Shown: in pieces, positions 18,357 through 27,432 of the stretch
How positions within the stretch are numbered: the stretch's first letter is position 1
Layout of the letters: each line of letters opens with the position of its first letter
Assembly: GCF_009725985.1 (NCBI RefSeq)
Contig: NZ_RCNR01000008.1
Location: 103,439 to 167,438 of the forward strand
Origin: Zobellia amurskyensis
GTDB taxonomy: Bacteria; Bacteroidota; Bacteroidia; Flavobacteriales; Flavobacteriaceae
Direction of reading: 5' to 3'
DNA length: 64,000 nt
Program-made: the position numbers and the translations under genes
The notes under the pieces: model-generated
Seen by the model: only the letters and a program-made list of their open reading frames with translations
Told to the model about the DNA's origin: nothing
The model's database searches: none

Positions 18357-18522
18357 CACTTTCTAGAGAATAGTGGGACTTTACCGTGCTGAGACCCCTC
18401 TTTGTCGGTGTATGAACGTTTACCCTAGTAATTTTTCATAATTTTGAAGCATATTACCATCATCAAATACGTAAGACTTATACTGTTGTGTACCTGTACC
18501 TACCTGAAAACAAGATACCAAT

Positions 18523-19587
18523 ATGCCTACCACCATCAATAAAATCGACTTAAAGCAATCTCTTGTTTCTATCATATTGCCCGCTTTTAATGAAGAAGCG
18601 ATTCTCGAAAAAAATGTATCTCTTCTTTATAATTATTTAGATACCCTTAAGGATTTATACACGTGGGAAATCATCATTATAAATGATGGCAGTACGGATA
18701 ATACCAAAACCATAGCCGATGCACTGGCTAAATCAAATCCTAATTTACGCGCCTATCACCATATAGTAAATAGAAACCTAGGCACTGCTTTGAGAACCGG
18801 TTTTAAACATAGTGAAGGAGACTATGTTATTGTCTTAGACATTGACCTGAGCTATTCTCCCGACCACATAGGGAAACTATTATCAGAAATAGAGACTACA
18901 CAAGCGGATATGGTCATTGCCTCACCTTACATGAAAGGGGGGAAAAACACCGCTGTTCCAAAGTTAAGGTTGCTGTTGAGCAAGACCGTAAACTTTATGA
19001 TGCGTAAAGCTTCAAGGCTTAACATTTACACTTTCACAGGTATGGTAAGGGCGTATAATGGTGATTTTATACGATCACTCAACACAAAATCCAGTACTTT
19101 TGACATTAATACCGAGATTTTACTAAAAGCTTATATTTTAAGAGCCAGAGTTATAGAAATACCCGCACACTTAGATTGGTCCGAACAACAAAAACTTGGT
19201 AAAATACGTACCTCAAGTTTACGTATCGTTATGGGCATATTCAATGGGTTGGCCAACAGTTTTATGTTCAGGCCTTACATGTTCTTTTGGATTTTGGGGC
19301 TACTTATTTTTCTCCCCTCCTTTTACATGATTTTATGGATTGTTATTGATGCAATTCAACTTTATCCGATGACCGCCGAAATAACCAAAGGTTTCGGGCA
19401 TAGATTTGCTGCTGCTATTTCTGAGGTGTTTCGCCAAAGACCATACTCATTTATTGTAGGCGGTACCGCAATGATAATTTCTATTCAACTATTAGGCCTT
19501 GGGTTTATATCGCTCCAGAAGAAAAGGTATTTTGATGAATTGTTTCATTTAAACTCTGAAATACTTAAAAAAACTAAAAATATCTAG
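18523..19587 (+). CDS. Family 2 glycosyltransferase, polyprenyl-phosphate sugar synthase type
   Basis: 354 residues. A GT-A domain occupies residues about 12-235: SIILPAFNEEAILEKN, the nucleotide-binding IINDGSTDNT and the metal-binding DIDLSYSPDHIG. Two hydrophobic segments follow (about 250-280 and 310-335). This layout matches dolichol- or undecaprenyl-phosphate mannose/glucose synthases and their GtrB-like relatives. The gene is followed 12 bp later by a GT39-like membrane protein that would use such a lipid-linked sugar as donor, so the pair makes sense functionally. A gap of 191 bp separates it from the deacetylase. Confidence 0.85.
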   Translation: MPTTINKIDLKQSLVSIILPAFNEEAILEKNVSLLYNYLDTLKDLYTWEIIIINDGSTDNTKTIADALAKSNPNLRAYHHIVNRNLGTALRTGFKHSEGDYVIVLDIDLSYSPDHIGKLLSEIETTQADMVIASPYMKGGKNTAVPKLRLLLSKTVNFMMRKASRLNIYTFTGMVRAYNGDFIRSLNTKSSTFDINTEILLKAYILRARVIEIPAHLDWSEQQKLGKIRTSSLRIVMGIFNGLANSFMFRPYMFFWILGLLIFLPSFYMILWIVIDAIQLYPMTAEITKGFGHRFAAAISEVFRQRPYSFIVGGTAMIISIQLLGLGFISLQKKRYFDELFHLNSEILKKTKNI

Positions 19588-19599
19588 GCACCATATTCT

Positions 19600-20889
19600 A
19601 TGCTTAAAACATTGTTCCCCAAAAACACAATTCAACTACTTCCTCTATTAGCCGTCTATATAATAGTGGTTCTTTTGTTTTCCAAAAACGATTTTTTTGG
19701 TGATGAAAGCAGACACTACCATTATGCACTAAATTTGACAGAGGGTTTTTATGAAGATACGGAGAACCCTAATCTTAGGAATGGGCCAGGCTACCCTTTG
19801 ATACTAGCACCATTTGTAGCTTTGGGAACAGACTTTATAGTCCCCAAACTATTTAATGCCTTTCTACTTTTTTTCTCTATTTTATATTTCAAAAAAACTA
19901 TTGACTTATTTACGAAAAATAAATACAGCTTACTTTTAGTGTATTTACTTGGACTATACCCTCCTATTATTCGTTATGTTCCTTTACTCTATTCAGAACC
20001 ATTAGCCTATTTTACATTTTGCGGAATGGCCTATCACTTTTGTAGATTATTTTTGGAGGAACGAATCAACTGGAAACATCTTATTGCCGCCTCGTTCTTT
20101 TTGGCATTTCTGGTGCTAACAAAAATTATCTACCTGCAAGTTATACTTGTTAGTCTTTTACTTTTGGCACTAACCCTGTTGTGGAAACGAAACCATGAGA
20201 CCAAAAAATCCATACTTATACTTATTGGAGGTTTTTTCTTAATTACACCCTATTTATTATATACATATTCCCTTACAGGAAAAGTGCTGTACGTTGGTAC
20301 AGGTGGCGGAGAAATATTGTATCACAGATCTACACCGTTTGAACATGAACTTGGAAGTTGGTTTTCAAAGGAAGACGTGCTATACGGACAAAACAAAAAC
20401 TACTCTCCTTCTTCTGATGTTTATAAAGACTTAAGCGAACTTTCTAAAAACCATAGAGACTTCTATCTAACTTTAGAATCCTTAAGCAACATGGAGAGAG
20501 ATAGTGCATTTAAATCTGCAGCTATTGATAATATGAAGGCACACCCTATTAAGTACTTAAAAAATACTATAGCGAATATAGGTCGGTTTGCCTTTCATTA
20601 TCCTTTTTCTTATAGACCGCAGAACTTAAACACATACGGTTTTATGCTTCCTAATGCTTTTTTGCTGATGCTTTGGGGGTTTAGCTTATATCCTTTCTTT
20701 TTAGTGAGGAAAACATTTCCCTATTCAATACAGGCTTTAATGGTCTTCAGCCTCATTTATGCCGGAGGCATCATATTGTTGGATGGGAGAGCCCGGAATT
20801 TTGTAGTAATGGCGCCGGTACTTATCTTATTTTTTGGTTATGTGTATACCAATGTCTTGAAAATTAAAACAATTAATTATGAGGAGTAG
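19600..20889 (+). CDS. GT39/PMT-like integral membrane glycosyltransferase
   Basis: 429 residues with about ten to eleven hydrophobic helices. The first loop holds FGDESRHYHYALN and RNGPGYPLILAP. An acidic residue in this loop is the catalytic feature of GT-C enzymes such as PMT and ArnT. Such proteins transfer a sugar from a polyprenyl phosphate donor outside the inner membrane. The donor is probably supplied by the GT2 gene 12 bp upstream. The target (polymer, protein or lipid) is not visible. Last gene of the rightward module, convergent with the acetyltransferase. Confidence 0.7.
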   Translation: MLKTLFPKNTIQLLPLLAVYIIVVLLFSKNDFFGDESRHYHYALNLTEGFYEDTENPNLRNGPGYPLILAPFVALGTDFIVPKLFNAFLLFFSILYFKKTIDLFTKNKYSLLLVYLLGLYPPIIRYVPLLYSEPLAYFTFCGMAYHFCRLFLEERINWKHLIAASFFLAFLVLTKIIYLQVILVSLLLLALTLLWKRNHETKKSILILIGGFFLITPYLLYTYSLTGKVLYVGTGGGEILYHRSTPFEHELGSWFSKEDVLYGQNKNYSPSSDVYKDLSELSKNHRDFYLTLESLSNMERDSAFKSAAIDNMKAHPIKYLKNTIANIGRFAFHYPFSYRPQNLNTYGFMLPNAFLLMLWGFSLYPFFLVRKTFPYSIQALMVFSLIYAGGIILLDGRARNFVVMAPVLILFFGYVYTNVLKIKTINYEE

Positions 20890-20934
20890 ATTTTAAAATG
20901 GATATTAACAAAAAGATTAGCTCATAACCTCCTA

Positions 20935-21555
20935 TTATATATTCATTTCTTTTTTGAGCTTCTGGATACTTTCAACTCTCCGCTCATAGCTCTCACCATC
21001 TCTTTTATACCAAGCGTGAGTCTCTTTTTTTAATACGGCAGGTAAACCCGCCAAAAGGATATTGGACTCTTTAAAAGATTTATTTACCATTGAACTTGCT
21101 GCAATTGAAACGTTATTACCTAGCTCTACTTTACCTCCCATTATTTGAGAGCCAGAAGCAAGATACAAACCATTACCTATACTTTTACCTGAACCTCCAA
21201 TACATGTTGAAGTGTGTAACACACAAAAATTCCCAGCCCTAGTGCCGGAATTGACAACAATTGTTCCATAATGAGGAATTAAAAGGCCGTAGCCAAAAAC
21301 ATTATATCCTATACTAAAACCCAGCCTTGCGCCTAGTTTATTAAACAGTCTTAGATTGTAATAATATAAAAATGTTCCTTTCTTCTTAGTATTTACACAA
21401 TAGGCCACTGTACGCATGGCCTTCAGGTATTTTAAGATATCATTCGGGCTAATTATATCTTGTAAACGTTCCCTAACTCCTTTTTTAGGTGAAACCCCCG
21501 AGAGTATTCGATCCGCCGTTATGTAGAATAAAAGTTCTTTTTTGGATGTAATCAT
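20935..21555 (-). CDS. Left-handed beta-helix acyltransferase (serine acetyltransferase-like)
   Basis: 206 residues. Imperfect hexapeptide repeats run from about 90 to 170 (GYGLLIPHYGTIVVNSG, HTSTCIGGSGKSIGNGLYL, KVELGNNVSIAASSMV). Sugar O-acetyltransferases of capsule and exopolysaccharide clusters have this CysE-like form, with a helical N-terminal domain. His113 in the LHTSTC segment is a plausible catalytic base. It is the most distal gene of the leftward polysaccharide region, so it probably decorates the polymer with acetyl groups. True cysteine synthesis is less likely in this position. Confidence 0.75.
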   Translation of the reverse strand: MITSKKELLFYITADRILSGVSPKKGVRERLQDIISPNDILKYLKAMRTVAYCVNTKKKGTFLYYYNLRLFNKLGARLGFSIGYNVFGYGLLIPHYGTIVVNSGTRAGNFCVLHTSTCIGGSGKSIGNGLYLASGSQIMGGKVELGNNVSIAASSMVNKSFKESNILLAGLPAVLKKETHAWYKRDGESYERRVESIQKLKKEMNI

Positions 21556-21682
21556 TTAATATTCTATCAACTTAAAAACACAGGTATATTTCATCGTTAA
21601 TTCTTAAACCTATACTATCAGCTAAAATAGCCCTGTTAAGGGAGTCTACAAAAGCTAAGCGTCATTTATCTACTTATTAATC

Positions 21683-24600
21683 CTAATCTGGCGCAACCAA
21701 TGAATAAGCATCGGAACCATAATCAGCATCGCCAGGTTTTCTAGTAACCATTCGTAATGTTCCCATGTAAGTTTCTATATGGCTTACGCCCTGCCGTTTT
21801 GATTCCTGTACATCTGCCTCATTGGCCCAAGGCCATTTATAAATGCCCCATTTTGCATTTCCACCCCAAGGGTAACGTGAATAAACTGTAGCAACCTGCT
21901 TGTCATAAACCTTATTACCATTTATCCAAACTTGAAGATGACCTTTAGATGCATCATCCCATATGGCATGCACTACAATTTTCAGCTTCTGCCCGGCACT
22001 TGGAGTAATACCCGTTGGATGATAGTCTTTACCATTAGCCGCGTTAATAACAAAAATCTCTCCTGCATCATGGCCAATTGCTTGATTATCTTTTATAACC
22101 ATTAACTCCATATGGGGAGATTCTCCGGTAATACCCGGGTGTACTTGAAAGAATAGCCACTGACTACTCTTGTCTATCACATAATCATTACCGAAAGTAT
22201 AGTCCCAACCAAACCATTCTTCTGTACCTTTTGGGTGTTTCACTTTCCATGGCAACGTACTAATTTCAGCTCTCATATTAAAATCACGCGCACACCAACT
22301 TCCTGGCTTCGGATTGATTGGATCCACACGGAACTTCAAACGACTACCTTCTTGGGTTACCTGCTTTTCATAACACTCAGAATCAATTTTCAGCTCATCG
22401 TTGCTAATAGGCGGGCCATTCTGACCAGAGTAATCAGGCATTGAGACATTGTTCCAACACCAAATTTTAGCACCCGATTCATTAGCCTTACCGCCACCGG
22501 CACTACAATCTATATTACCAATTGGTGCTTGCGTCACTTCTACAGTAAGATTGTCTGTACTTGTCAGACCTTCTTCATCCGTTACGGTAAAGCTAACATT
22601 GTAAACACCAGGATTATTAAAGGTATGACTAGCTGTAACTTTAGACGAGGAACCTTCCGTAAAATCCCAATAGTAACTGCTTATGGCTAAATCGTCTGTA
22701 GAAGAGCTTCCGTTAAAATCAACCTTTAAAGGGGCATAACCGGAATGAAGACTTGCAGACGCCTTGGCAACAGGTGCTTCGTTCTGTCTTGCTACAACAG
22801 TAATACTAGTAGTTTTTGTATCTCTAAGACCTGCTGCATCTTCAACAGTAAGCTCAACATTATAAGTGCCCGGTTCGTTAAATGTGTGCTCAGAATTAGC
22901 TTGATCCGAAAAAGACCCATCCTGAAAATTCCACGCATACTTAACAATACCATTATCATCTGCAGAACCACTACCCGTAAAGTTCACCTTGAGGGGAGCT
23001 GTTCCATTATCTAAATTGGTTGTCAACTTTGCAGATGGCGGTTCGTTTGTGGGAGCCTGTGCGTTAATCTTAAGCGTTGTCTTGTTAGTCTGCCCCTTGC
23101 TATCAGTAACAGTAAGCTCTACCACATAATCGCCTGCAGATTTAAAAGTATGAGACACCGCTTCCTTATCTGATGAATTCCCATCCTTAAAATCCCATAC
23201 ATACTTAGTAATGCCATTATCATCCACAGAATTAGCAGCCGTAAAATCTATTTGTAATGGAATAGTACCGGATGTTTTAGATGCATTGGCCTTAGCCACT
23301 GGAAATTGATCAGCTGTAGATTCAACAGTTATAGTTATAACGTCTTTATGAGTTAGCCCGTTTTCATCTTCTACAATAAGTTCAACCGCATAATTTCCTT
23401 CTTCTTCAAACGTATGCGCAGGATTAATTTCATTGGAAGAACTTCCATCTTTAAAATCCCATGAGTATTTGGCAATACCATTATCATCCGTAGAGCTGTT
23501 TCCATTAAAACTCACTTCTAAGGGAACATTCCCGTTTTCTACGTCTGCGCTTAGTTTAGCCACAGGAGCTACATTCCCTTTAGCTTCAACCGTAATTATT
23601 ACTGTGTTAGTATGACTAAGACCGTATTCATCCGTCACTGTTAATTTAACATCATAATTCCCAACCTCGTCAAAAGTAATCACTGGATTTATCTCATTTG
23701 AAGTTTTACCGCCTTCAAAATCCCACTTATAACTAACAACAGATACATCGTCTGTAGAATTACTTCCCGTAAAAGTAACTTTTAGAGGTGATTTCCCTGT
23801 CGACGGACTTGCTTCAGCCAAAGCAACAGGAGCCATATTTGGAATTTCTATTGGTGCAATTATAGAATCGGAAGGCTCAGACGTTTCTTCCTCGATTTTC
23901 TCTTCTTCTACAACTTCTTCCTTAATAATTTTTTCCTCAACTACATCTTCTTCAACGACTTCTTCCTCGATTTTCTCATCTTCGACATCTACCTCCTCAA
24001 CTACGTTTTCTTCAGTCGTGTTACTTTGGGGTACGTCCTCTTCTTTAGCCTCGTTTTCTTCATTGATCTCATCCGTAGACTTCTCATCTAAAATAGGGTC
24101 GGGTTCATTAAAAATTATTGATTCCGAACCAACAGGCACCGTATATTCTACAACTAGAGCGCTTCCAGGACTATCTGCATCCTCCTTAGCCGAAAAAGCA
24201 AGATCATCACCATTCTTGTGACCCAAGACTAAAGTAGCAAGTGACGGTTGTAAATATGTAGTGTCTAAATCTATGGAAACCCTATTCTCAATTCTATACT
24301 CCTGATTAACTGTACCTAGCTGTACAACTTGTTCGGGTGCAGACTTTTCAGAAAGTTCAGTTTCGGTCCAATCATTAGACCCGCCTTTAAATACATCAAT
24401 TTCCCCATTACCGTCATCCAAGTGAATGACAAATTCTAGGTTGGCACTGATAATCTCTCCACCAATAGAATCAATGGGACTTAAATCGAACATTAAATAA
24501 CTTGTTCGCCTTTCTTCCTGTAGCCTTATAATTTCTTCGTTGTATCCTATACCATTTTGAATATAGGCATCGTGTACGGGGTAAAAAACAACCGTTCTAT

Positions 24601-24835
24601 TTTCTCTTTCAATTACATCAACAACCTCATCTCGATCTAATTCCAAAGCCGTTTCCTCTGATTGTTCCGTAACCTCTCCAGATGTATCTTCCTCATCATC
24701 AATCACAGGGACGGTTTTATCAAGGACAGCTTCACGAAGTGTGTCCACATCCTTATTACATGATAGATTAAGTAAAAATGAGAGTGCCACAAATCCTATG
24801 GAGTAGGCCAAAGTCTTTTTGGGGTATAATTTCAT
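21683..24835 (-). CDS. Surface lipoprotein: DNRLRE, Glu-rich linker, five PKD domains, jelly-roll lyase-like domain
   Basis: 1050 residues. The lipobox LLNLSC puts a lipid at about Cys26. Residues about 78-235 look like a DNRLRE domain and about 257-330 are very rich in Glu and Val. Residues 332-774 hold five PKD domains of about 88 residues each, with repeated (Y/S)xWDF cores and VELTVED ends. Residues 775-1050 resemble the heparin lyase I/glucuronan lyase fold (PF14099-like). Gln897 and His899 (FFQVHPG) and Tyr999 (KWGIYKW) are plausible catalytic residues. Two paralogues of the last domain follow upstream at 25007 and 26390. It probably trims or anchors the exopolysaccharide made by the adjacent operon. 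Activity and substrate are unproven. Confidence 0.75.
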   Translation of the reverse strand: MKLYPKKTLAYSIGFVALSFLLNLSCNKDVDTLREAVLDKTVPVIDDEEDTSGEVTEQSEETALELDRDEVVDVIERENRTVVFYPVHDAYIQNGIGYNEEIIRLQEERRTSYLMFDLSPIDSIGGEIISANLEFVIHLDDGNGEIDVFKGGSNDWTETELSEKSAPEQVVQLGTVNQEYRIENRVSIDLDTTYLQPSLATLVLGHKNGDDLAFSAKEDADSPGSALVVEYTVPVGSESIIFNEPDPILDEKSTDEINEENEAKEEDVPQSNTTEENVVEEVDVEDEKIEEEVVEEDVVEEKIIKEEVVEEEKIEEETSEPSDSIIAPIEIPNMAPVALAEASPSTGKSPLKVTFTGSNSTDDVSVVSYKWDFEGGKTSNEINPVITFDEVGNYDVKLTVTDEYGLSHTNTVIITVEAKGNVAPVAKLSADVENGNVPLEVSFNGNSSTDDNGIAKYSWDFKDGSSSNEINPAHTFEEEGNYAVELIVEDENGLTHKDVITITVESTADQFPVAKANASKTSGTIPLQIDFTAANSVDDNGITKYVWDFKDGNSSDKEAVSHTFKSAGDYVVELTVTDSKGQTNKTTLKINAQAPTNEPPSAKLTTNLDNGTAPLKVNFTGSGSADDNGIVKYAWNFQDGSFSDQANSEHTFNEPGTYNVELTVEDAAGLRDTKTTSITVVARQNEAPVAKASASLHSGYAPLKVDFNGSSSTDDLAISSYYWDFTEGSSSKVTASHTFNNPGVYNVSFTVTDEEGLTSTDNLTVEVTQAPIGNIDCSAGGGKANESGAKIWCWNNVSMPDYSGQNGPPISNDELKIDSECYEKQVTQEGSRLKFRVDPINPKPGSWCARDFNMRAEISTLPWKVKHPKGTEEWFGWDYTFGNDYVIDKSSQWLFFQVHPGITGESPHMELMVIKDNQAIGHDAGEIFVINAANGKDYHPTGITPSAGQKLKIVVHAIWDDASKGHLQVWINGNKVYDKQVATVYSRYPWGGNAKWGIYKWPWANEADVQESKRQGVSHIETYMGTLRMVTRKPGDADYGSDAYSLVAPD
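22514..23842 (-). repeat. Five tandem PKD-domain repeats within the large lyase-like gene
   Basis: Five consecutive units of about 265 bp each encode PKD (immunoglobulin-like) domains, residues 332-774 of the protein. Each unit ends near a VTDE or VEDE motif and restarts with an (A/P)PVAKxxAS-like segment. The units differ enough at DNA level to be stable, so they look like old duplications used as a stalk. Confidence 0.8.
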
Positions 24836-25006
24836 AAGTTTTCTCTTGGGGCTTTCTTCTTTTGAAAAATAGCTACGCCGCTATATACGCACAAATGACA
24901 CGAAATAGCCGATATAAACCACAAAAGATCGATGAAATGCACGATAAGTTTTATTGAACGCTCCAGCGAAAGAAAATTACTAATTAGAAATTAGTAGGTA
25001 GAGAAA

Positions 25007-26077
25007 CTAACGAGGAGACACTAAGGCATATGAATCCTTCCCATAATCGGAATCATCAGGCCTTCTGGTTATCATCCGTAACGGGCCCATAAAAGTTTCA
25101 AGTTGTAAAATTCCTTGATTTTGAGATAGTGCTACACCCTTGGCCTCTGCCCATGGCCATTTATAAATACCCCATTTTGCATTACCTCCCCAAGGATATG
25201 CTTTATAAACGGTTGCCACTTGTTTGTTATAAATACTTTTACCATTGATCCAAACTTGTAACAAGCCATTACTAGTGTCTCCCCAAACCGCATGAACAAC
25301 AATGTTAAAAGTTTCACCAGCTTTTGGTGTAATACCTGTTGGATGATAATCTTTTCCGTTGGCCGCGTTTATAACAAATATTTCACCCGCACTATGACCG
25401 TTCACTTGACCATCCTTTATAACCATTAACTCTGTATGAGGAGACTCTCCCACAACACCAGGATGAACTTGAAAAAATAGCCAATGATTACTTTTATCTA
25501 TAATATAATCCGAACCAAAAGTGTAACTCCAGCCAAACCACTCTTCTGTACCCTTAGAATGGTTTACTTTCCAAGGTTGTGTACTAATTTCCGCACGCAT
25601 ATTAAAATCGCGAGAACACCAATCCTCAACAGCTGGGTAAGTAGGATTTAAGCTAAACTTGATTTGATTGTTTTCTATTGAAACTTGCTTTTCATAACAC
25701 TCTGAATCTACTTTTAACTGACCATCACTAAAAAGCACACCTTTTTTATTTGAATAGTCAGGAATAGTGGCATCTTCCCAACACCAAGTTTTGAGTCCAA
25801 CTTCTTCTGCAGTTCCCCCGTTTGTAAAACAATCTATTTCTGGAACAGATGTGGAAGTATCTTCTGGTGTTGAATTACCTTCCTGGTTAGTTTTTTGACT
25901 TTCTAAAACCTCACCCTCTTCAGATTCCGTATTAGTTTTACCTATCTGAATTTCTTCTTCTTTAATTTCTTTTTGTATTTCTACCCCGTTAATCTCGTCT
26001 TGGCTAAGGTTGTCTTTACCACACGATAAAACAGTAAAAGCGCATAGGTATACAATGGTAATCTTTGGGAATTTCAT
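25007..26077 (-). CDS. Lipoprotein with jelly-roll polysaccharide lyase-like domain
   Basis: 356 residues. The lipobox VLSC gives Cys19, followed by a short Glu/Thr-rich linker to residue 80. Residues 81-356 are a lyase-like domain exactly as long (276 residues) as that of the 1050-residue neighbour and closely similar to it. Gln203, His205 (FFQVHPG) and Tyr305 (KWGIYKW) are kept, as are the paired Cys residues near IDC, WCW and SWC/DWCS. It looks like the minimal surface-anchored form of the same enzyme. Probable role: cleavage of the exopolysaccharide encoded upstream. Substrate is unknown; glucuronan-like or other uronate polymer is a guess from the fold. Confidence 0.75.
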   Translation of the reverse strand: MKFPKITIVYLCAFTVLSCGKDNLSQDEINGVEIQKEIKEEEIQIGKTNTESEEGEVLESQKTNQEGNSTPEDTSTSVPEIDCFTNGGTAEEVGLKTWCWEDATIPDYSNKKGVLFSDGQLKVDSECYEKQVSIENNQIKFSLNPTYPAVEDWCSRDFNMRAEISTQPWKVNHSKGTEEWFGWSYTFGSDYIIDKSNHWLFFQVHPGVVGESPHTELMVIKDGQVNGHSAGEIFVINAANGKDYHPTGITPKAGETFNIVVHAVWGDTSNGLLQVWINGKSIYNKQVATVYKAYPWGGNAKWGIYKWPWAEAKGVALSQNQGILQLETFMGPLRMITRRPDDSDYGKDSYALVSPR

Positions 26078-26389
26078 AAATACTATATAACTCTGAATTT
26101 AGGATTTGGTAGGTTGCCTCCTAAAATAGATGTGTTCAATTTTTAAGTTCTGTCATACGGGATATTTTAATTCTTTAGAAAATTTGCAGAGAAACACTCA
26201 TTAGAATTTATATTACTTCCAACTTAAATCTAACGGGCATAACACAGAATTAGTGCAGTGAAGAGATGTAGTACATCGAAATAATATATTTCTCTAAAAA
26301 ATCACCTATGAAATGAAGACTTGTGGCTACAGGAAATGAATATTGTGAATTGCAAATTATAGAAGCTCTCAAACTATAGAAGTATTCTA
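26078..26389. other. 312-bp gap between lyase-like paralogues
   Basis: AT-rich sequence between the second and third lyase-like genes, which point the same way. I see no open frame, strong terminator or clear promoter match. The size suggests that the downstream paralogue has its own promoter here. Confidence 0.4.
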
Positions 26390-27367
26390 TTAAGGAGCGA
26401 CCAATTGATATGCGTCATTCAAATAATTAGGTTCACCGGGTTTTCTTGTTACTATTTTAAGTGGGCCCATAAAGGTTTCTAAATGGTCTATCCCTTGTAC
26501 TAGTGATTGTTCTACCCCTTCACTATCGGACCATCGCCATTTATAAATACCCCATTTTGCATTACCTCCAACCTCATTGGTGGATCGTACTGTTCTAACA
26601 TTACGACCATGTACTTTTTTTCCATCCATCCACACCTCTAACAATCCATTAAAACTATCACCGTAAACTACATGAACAACAATTGAAACAGTTTGTCCGG
26701 CAACAGGAGTAACACCTGTTGGAGAATAATGATTCTTGTATGCACTGGCATTATTTACCACATGAATTTCTCCGGGCTTACCACTACCCGGACCTTTTTT
26801 ATTCATACACCACAATGCTACTTGAGGAGGAAGACCTATAGTACCCTCGTGTATTTGAAATAACAGCCAAGGCACTTGTGAATCAATACTATAATTTTCT
26901 CCAAATGTATACGTCCAACCGAACCATTCCTCAGTACCTTTCTCCTGATTTACAGGCCATGGTGCTGTACTCAACTCTGCGCGATAGTTATAGTTCTTTG
27001 AGCACCACTCAGCTGGTTCTGGTCTTTTGGGGCTAACACTAAATCTTAATTGACCATCTACAATAGATATTTGATTTTCAGAGCACTCAGAATTTAATTT
27101 TAATTGCCCCTTTACCAGGGTAGTCCCTTTTCTTCCTGAATGTTTAGGAACAATTGAATTCTGCCAACACCATTTCTTGAGACCGGTTTGATTTGCCTTA
27201 CCACCGTTAGAATCGCAATACGCAGTAGTGTTTACTTTATTAGCAAAAGCAGTATTATAAAATGAAGTAGGAAAGAAATTATCTGTTAACAAGTATACCA
27301 CCATAGTACCGATGGCCAAAAAAACTAATACACCCATTGGAACTCCAAAACCAGAAAAATTCCTCAT
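26390..27367 (-). CDS. Membrane-anchored jelly-roll polysaccharide lyase-like protein
   Basis: 325 residues. A hydrophobic helix at about 11-30 (GVLVFLAIGTMVVYLLTDNF) anchors it, with no lipobox, so unlike its two paralogues it probably stays in the inner membrane facing the periplasm. Residues about 50-325 form the same lyase-like domain. The segment LLFQIHEG keeps the Gln and His of the other two but changes Val to Ile and Pro to Glu, and KWGIYKW keeps the Tyr. It is the copy closest to the glycosyltransferase genes, 65 bp downstream of the last one, so it may edit nascent polymer during export. This role is inference. Confidence 0.72.
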   Translation of the reverse strand: MRNFSGFGVPMGVLVFLAIGTMVVYLLTDNFFPTSFYNTAFANKVNTTAYCDSNGGKANQTGLKKWCWQNSIVPKHSGRKGTTLVKGQLKLNSECSENQISIVDGQLRFSVSPKRPEPAEWCSKNYNYRAELSTAPWPVNQEKGTEEWFGWTYTFGENYSIDSQVPWLLFQIHEGTIGLPPQVALWCMNKKGPGSGKPGEIHVVNNASAYKNHYSPTGVTPVAGQTVSIVVHVVYGDSFNGLLEVWMDGKKVHGRNVRTVRSTNEVGGNAKWGIYKWRWSDSEGVEQSLVQGIDHLETFMGPLKIVTRKPGEPNYLNDAYQLVAP

Positions 27368-27432
27368 TACTCAAGTCTTAACCATATAAAAACAAGACAA
27401 ATTAAGCCAACAATATGAACTTGGCTTATAGT

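Noticed and set aside
22514..23842. Regular repeats considered as a CRISPR or satellite array
   Set aside because: The repeats are about 265 bp, imperfect, and in frame with PKD domains, so they are protein repeats.
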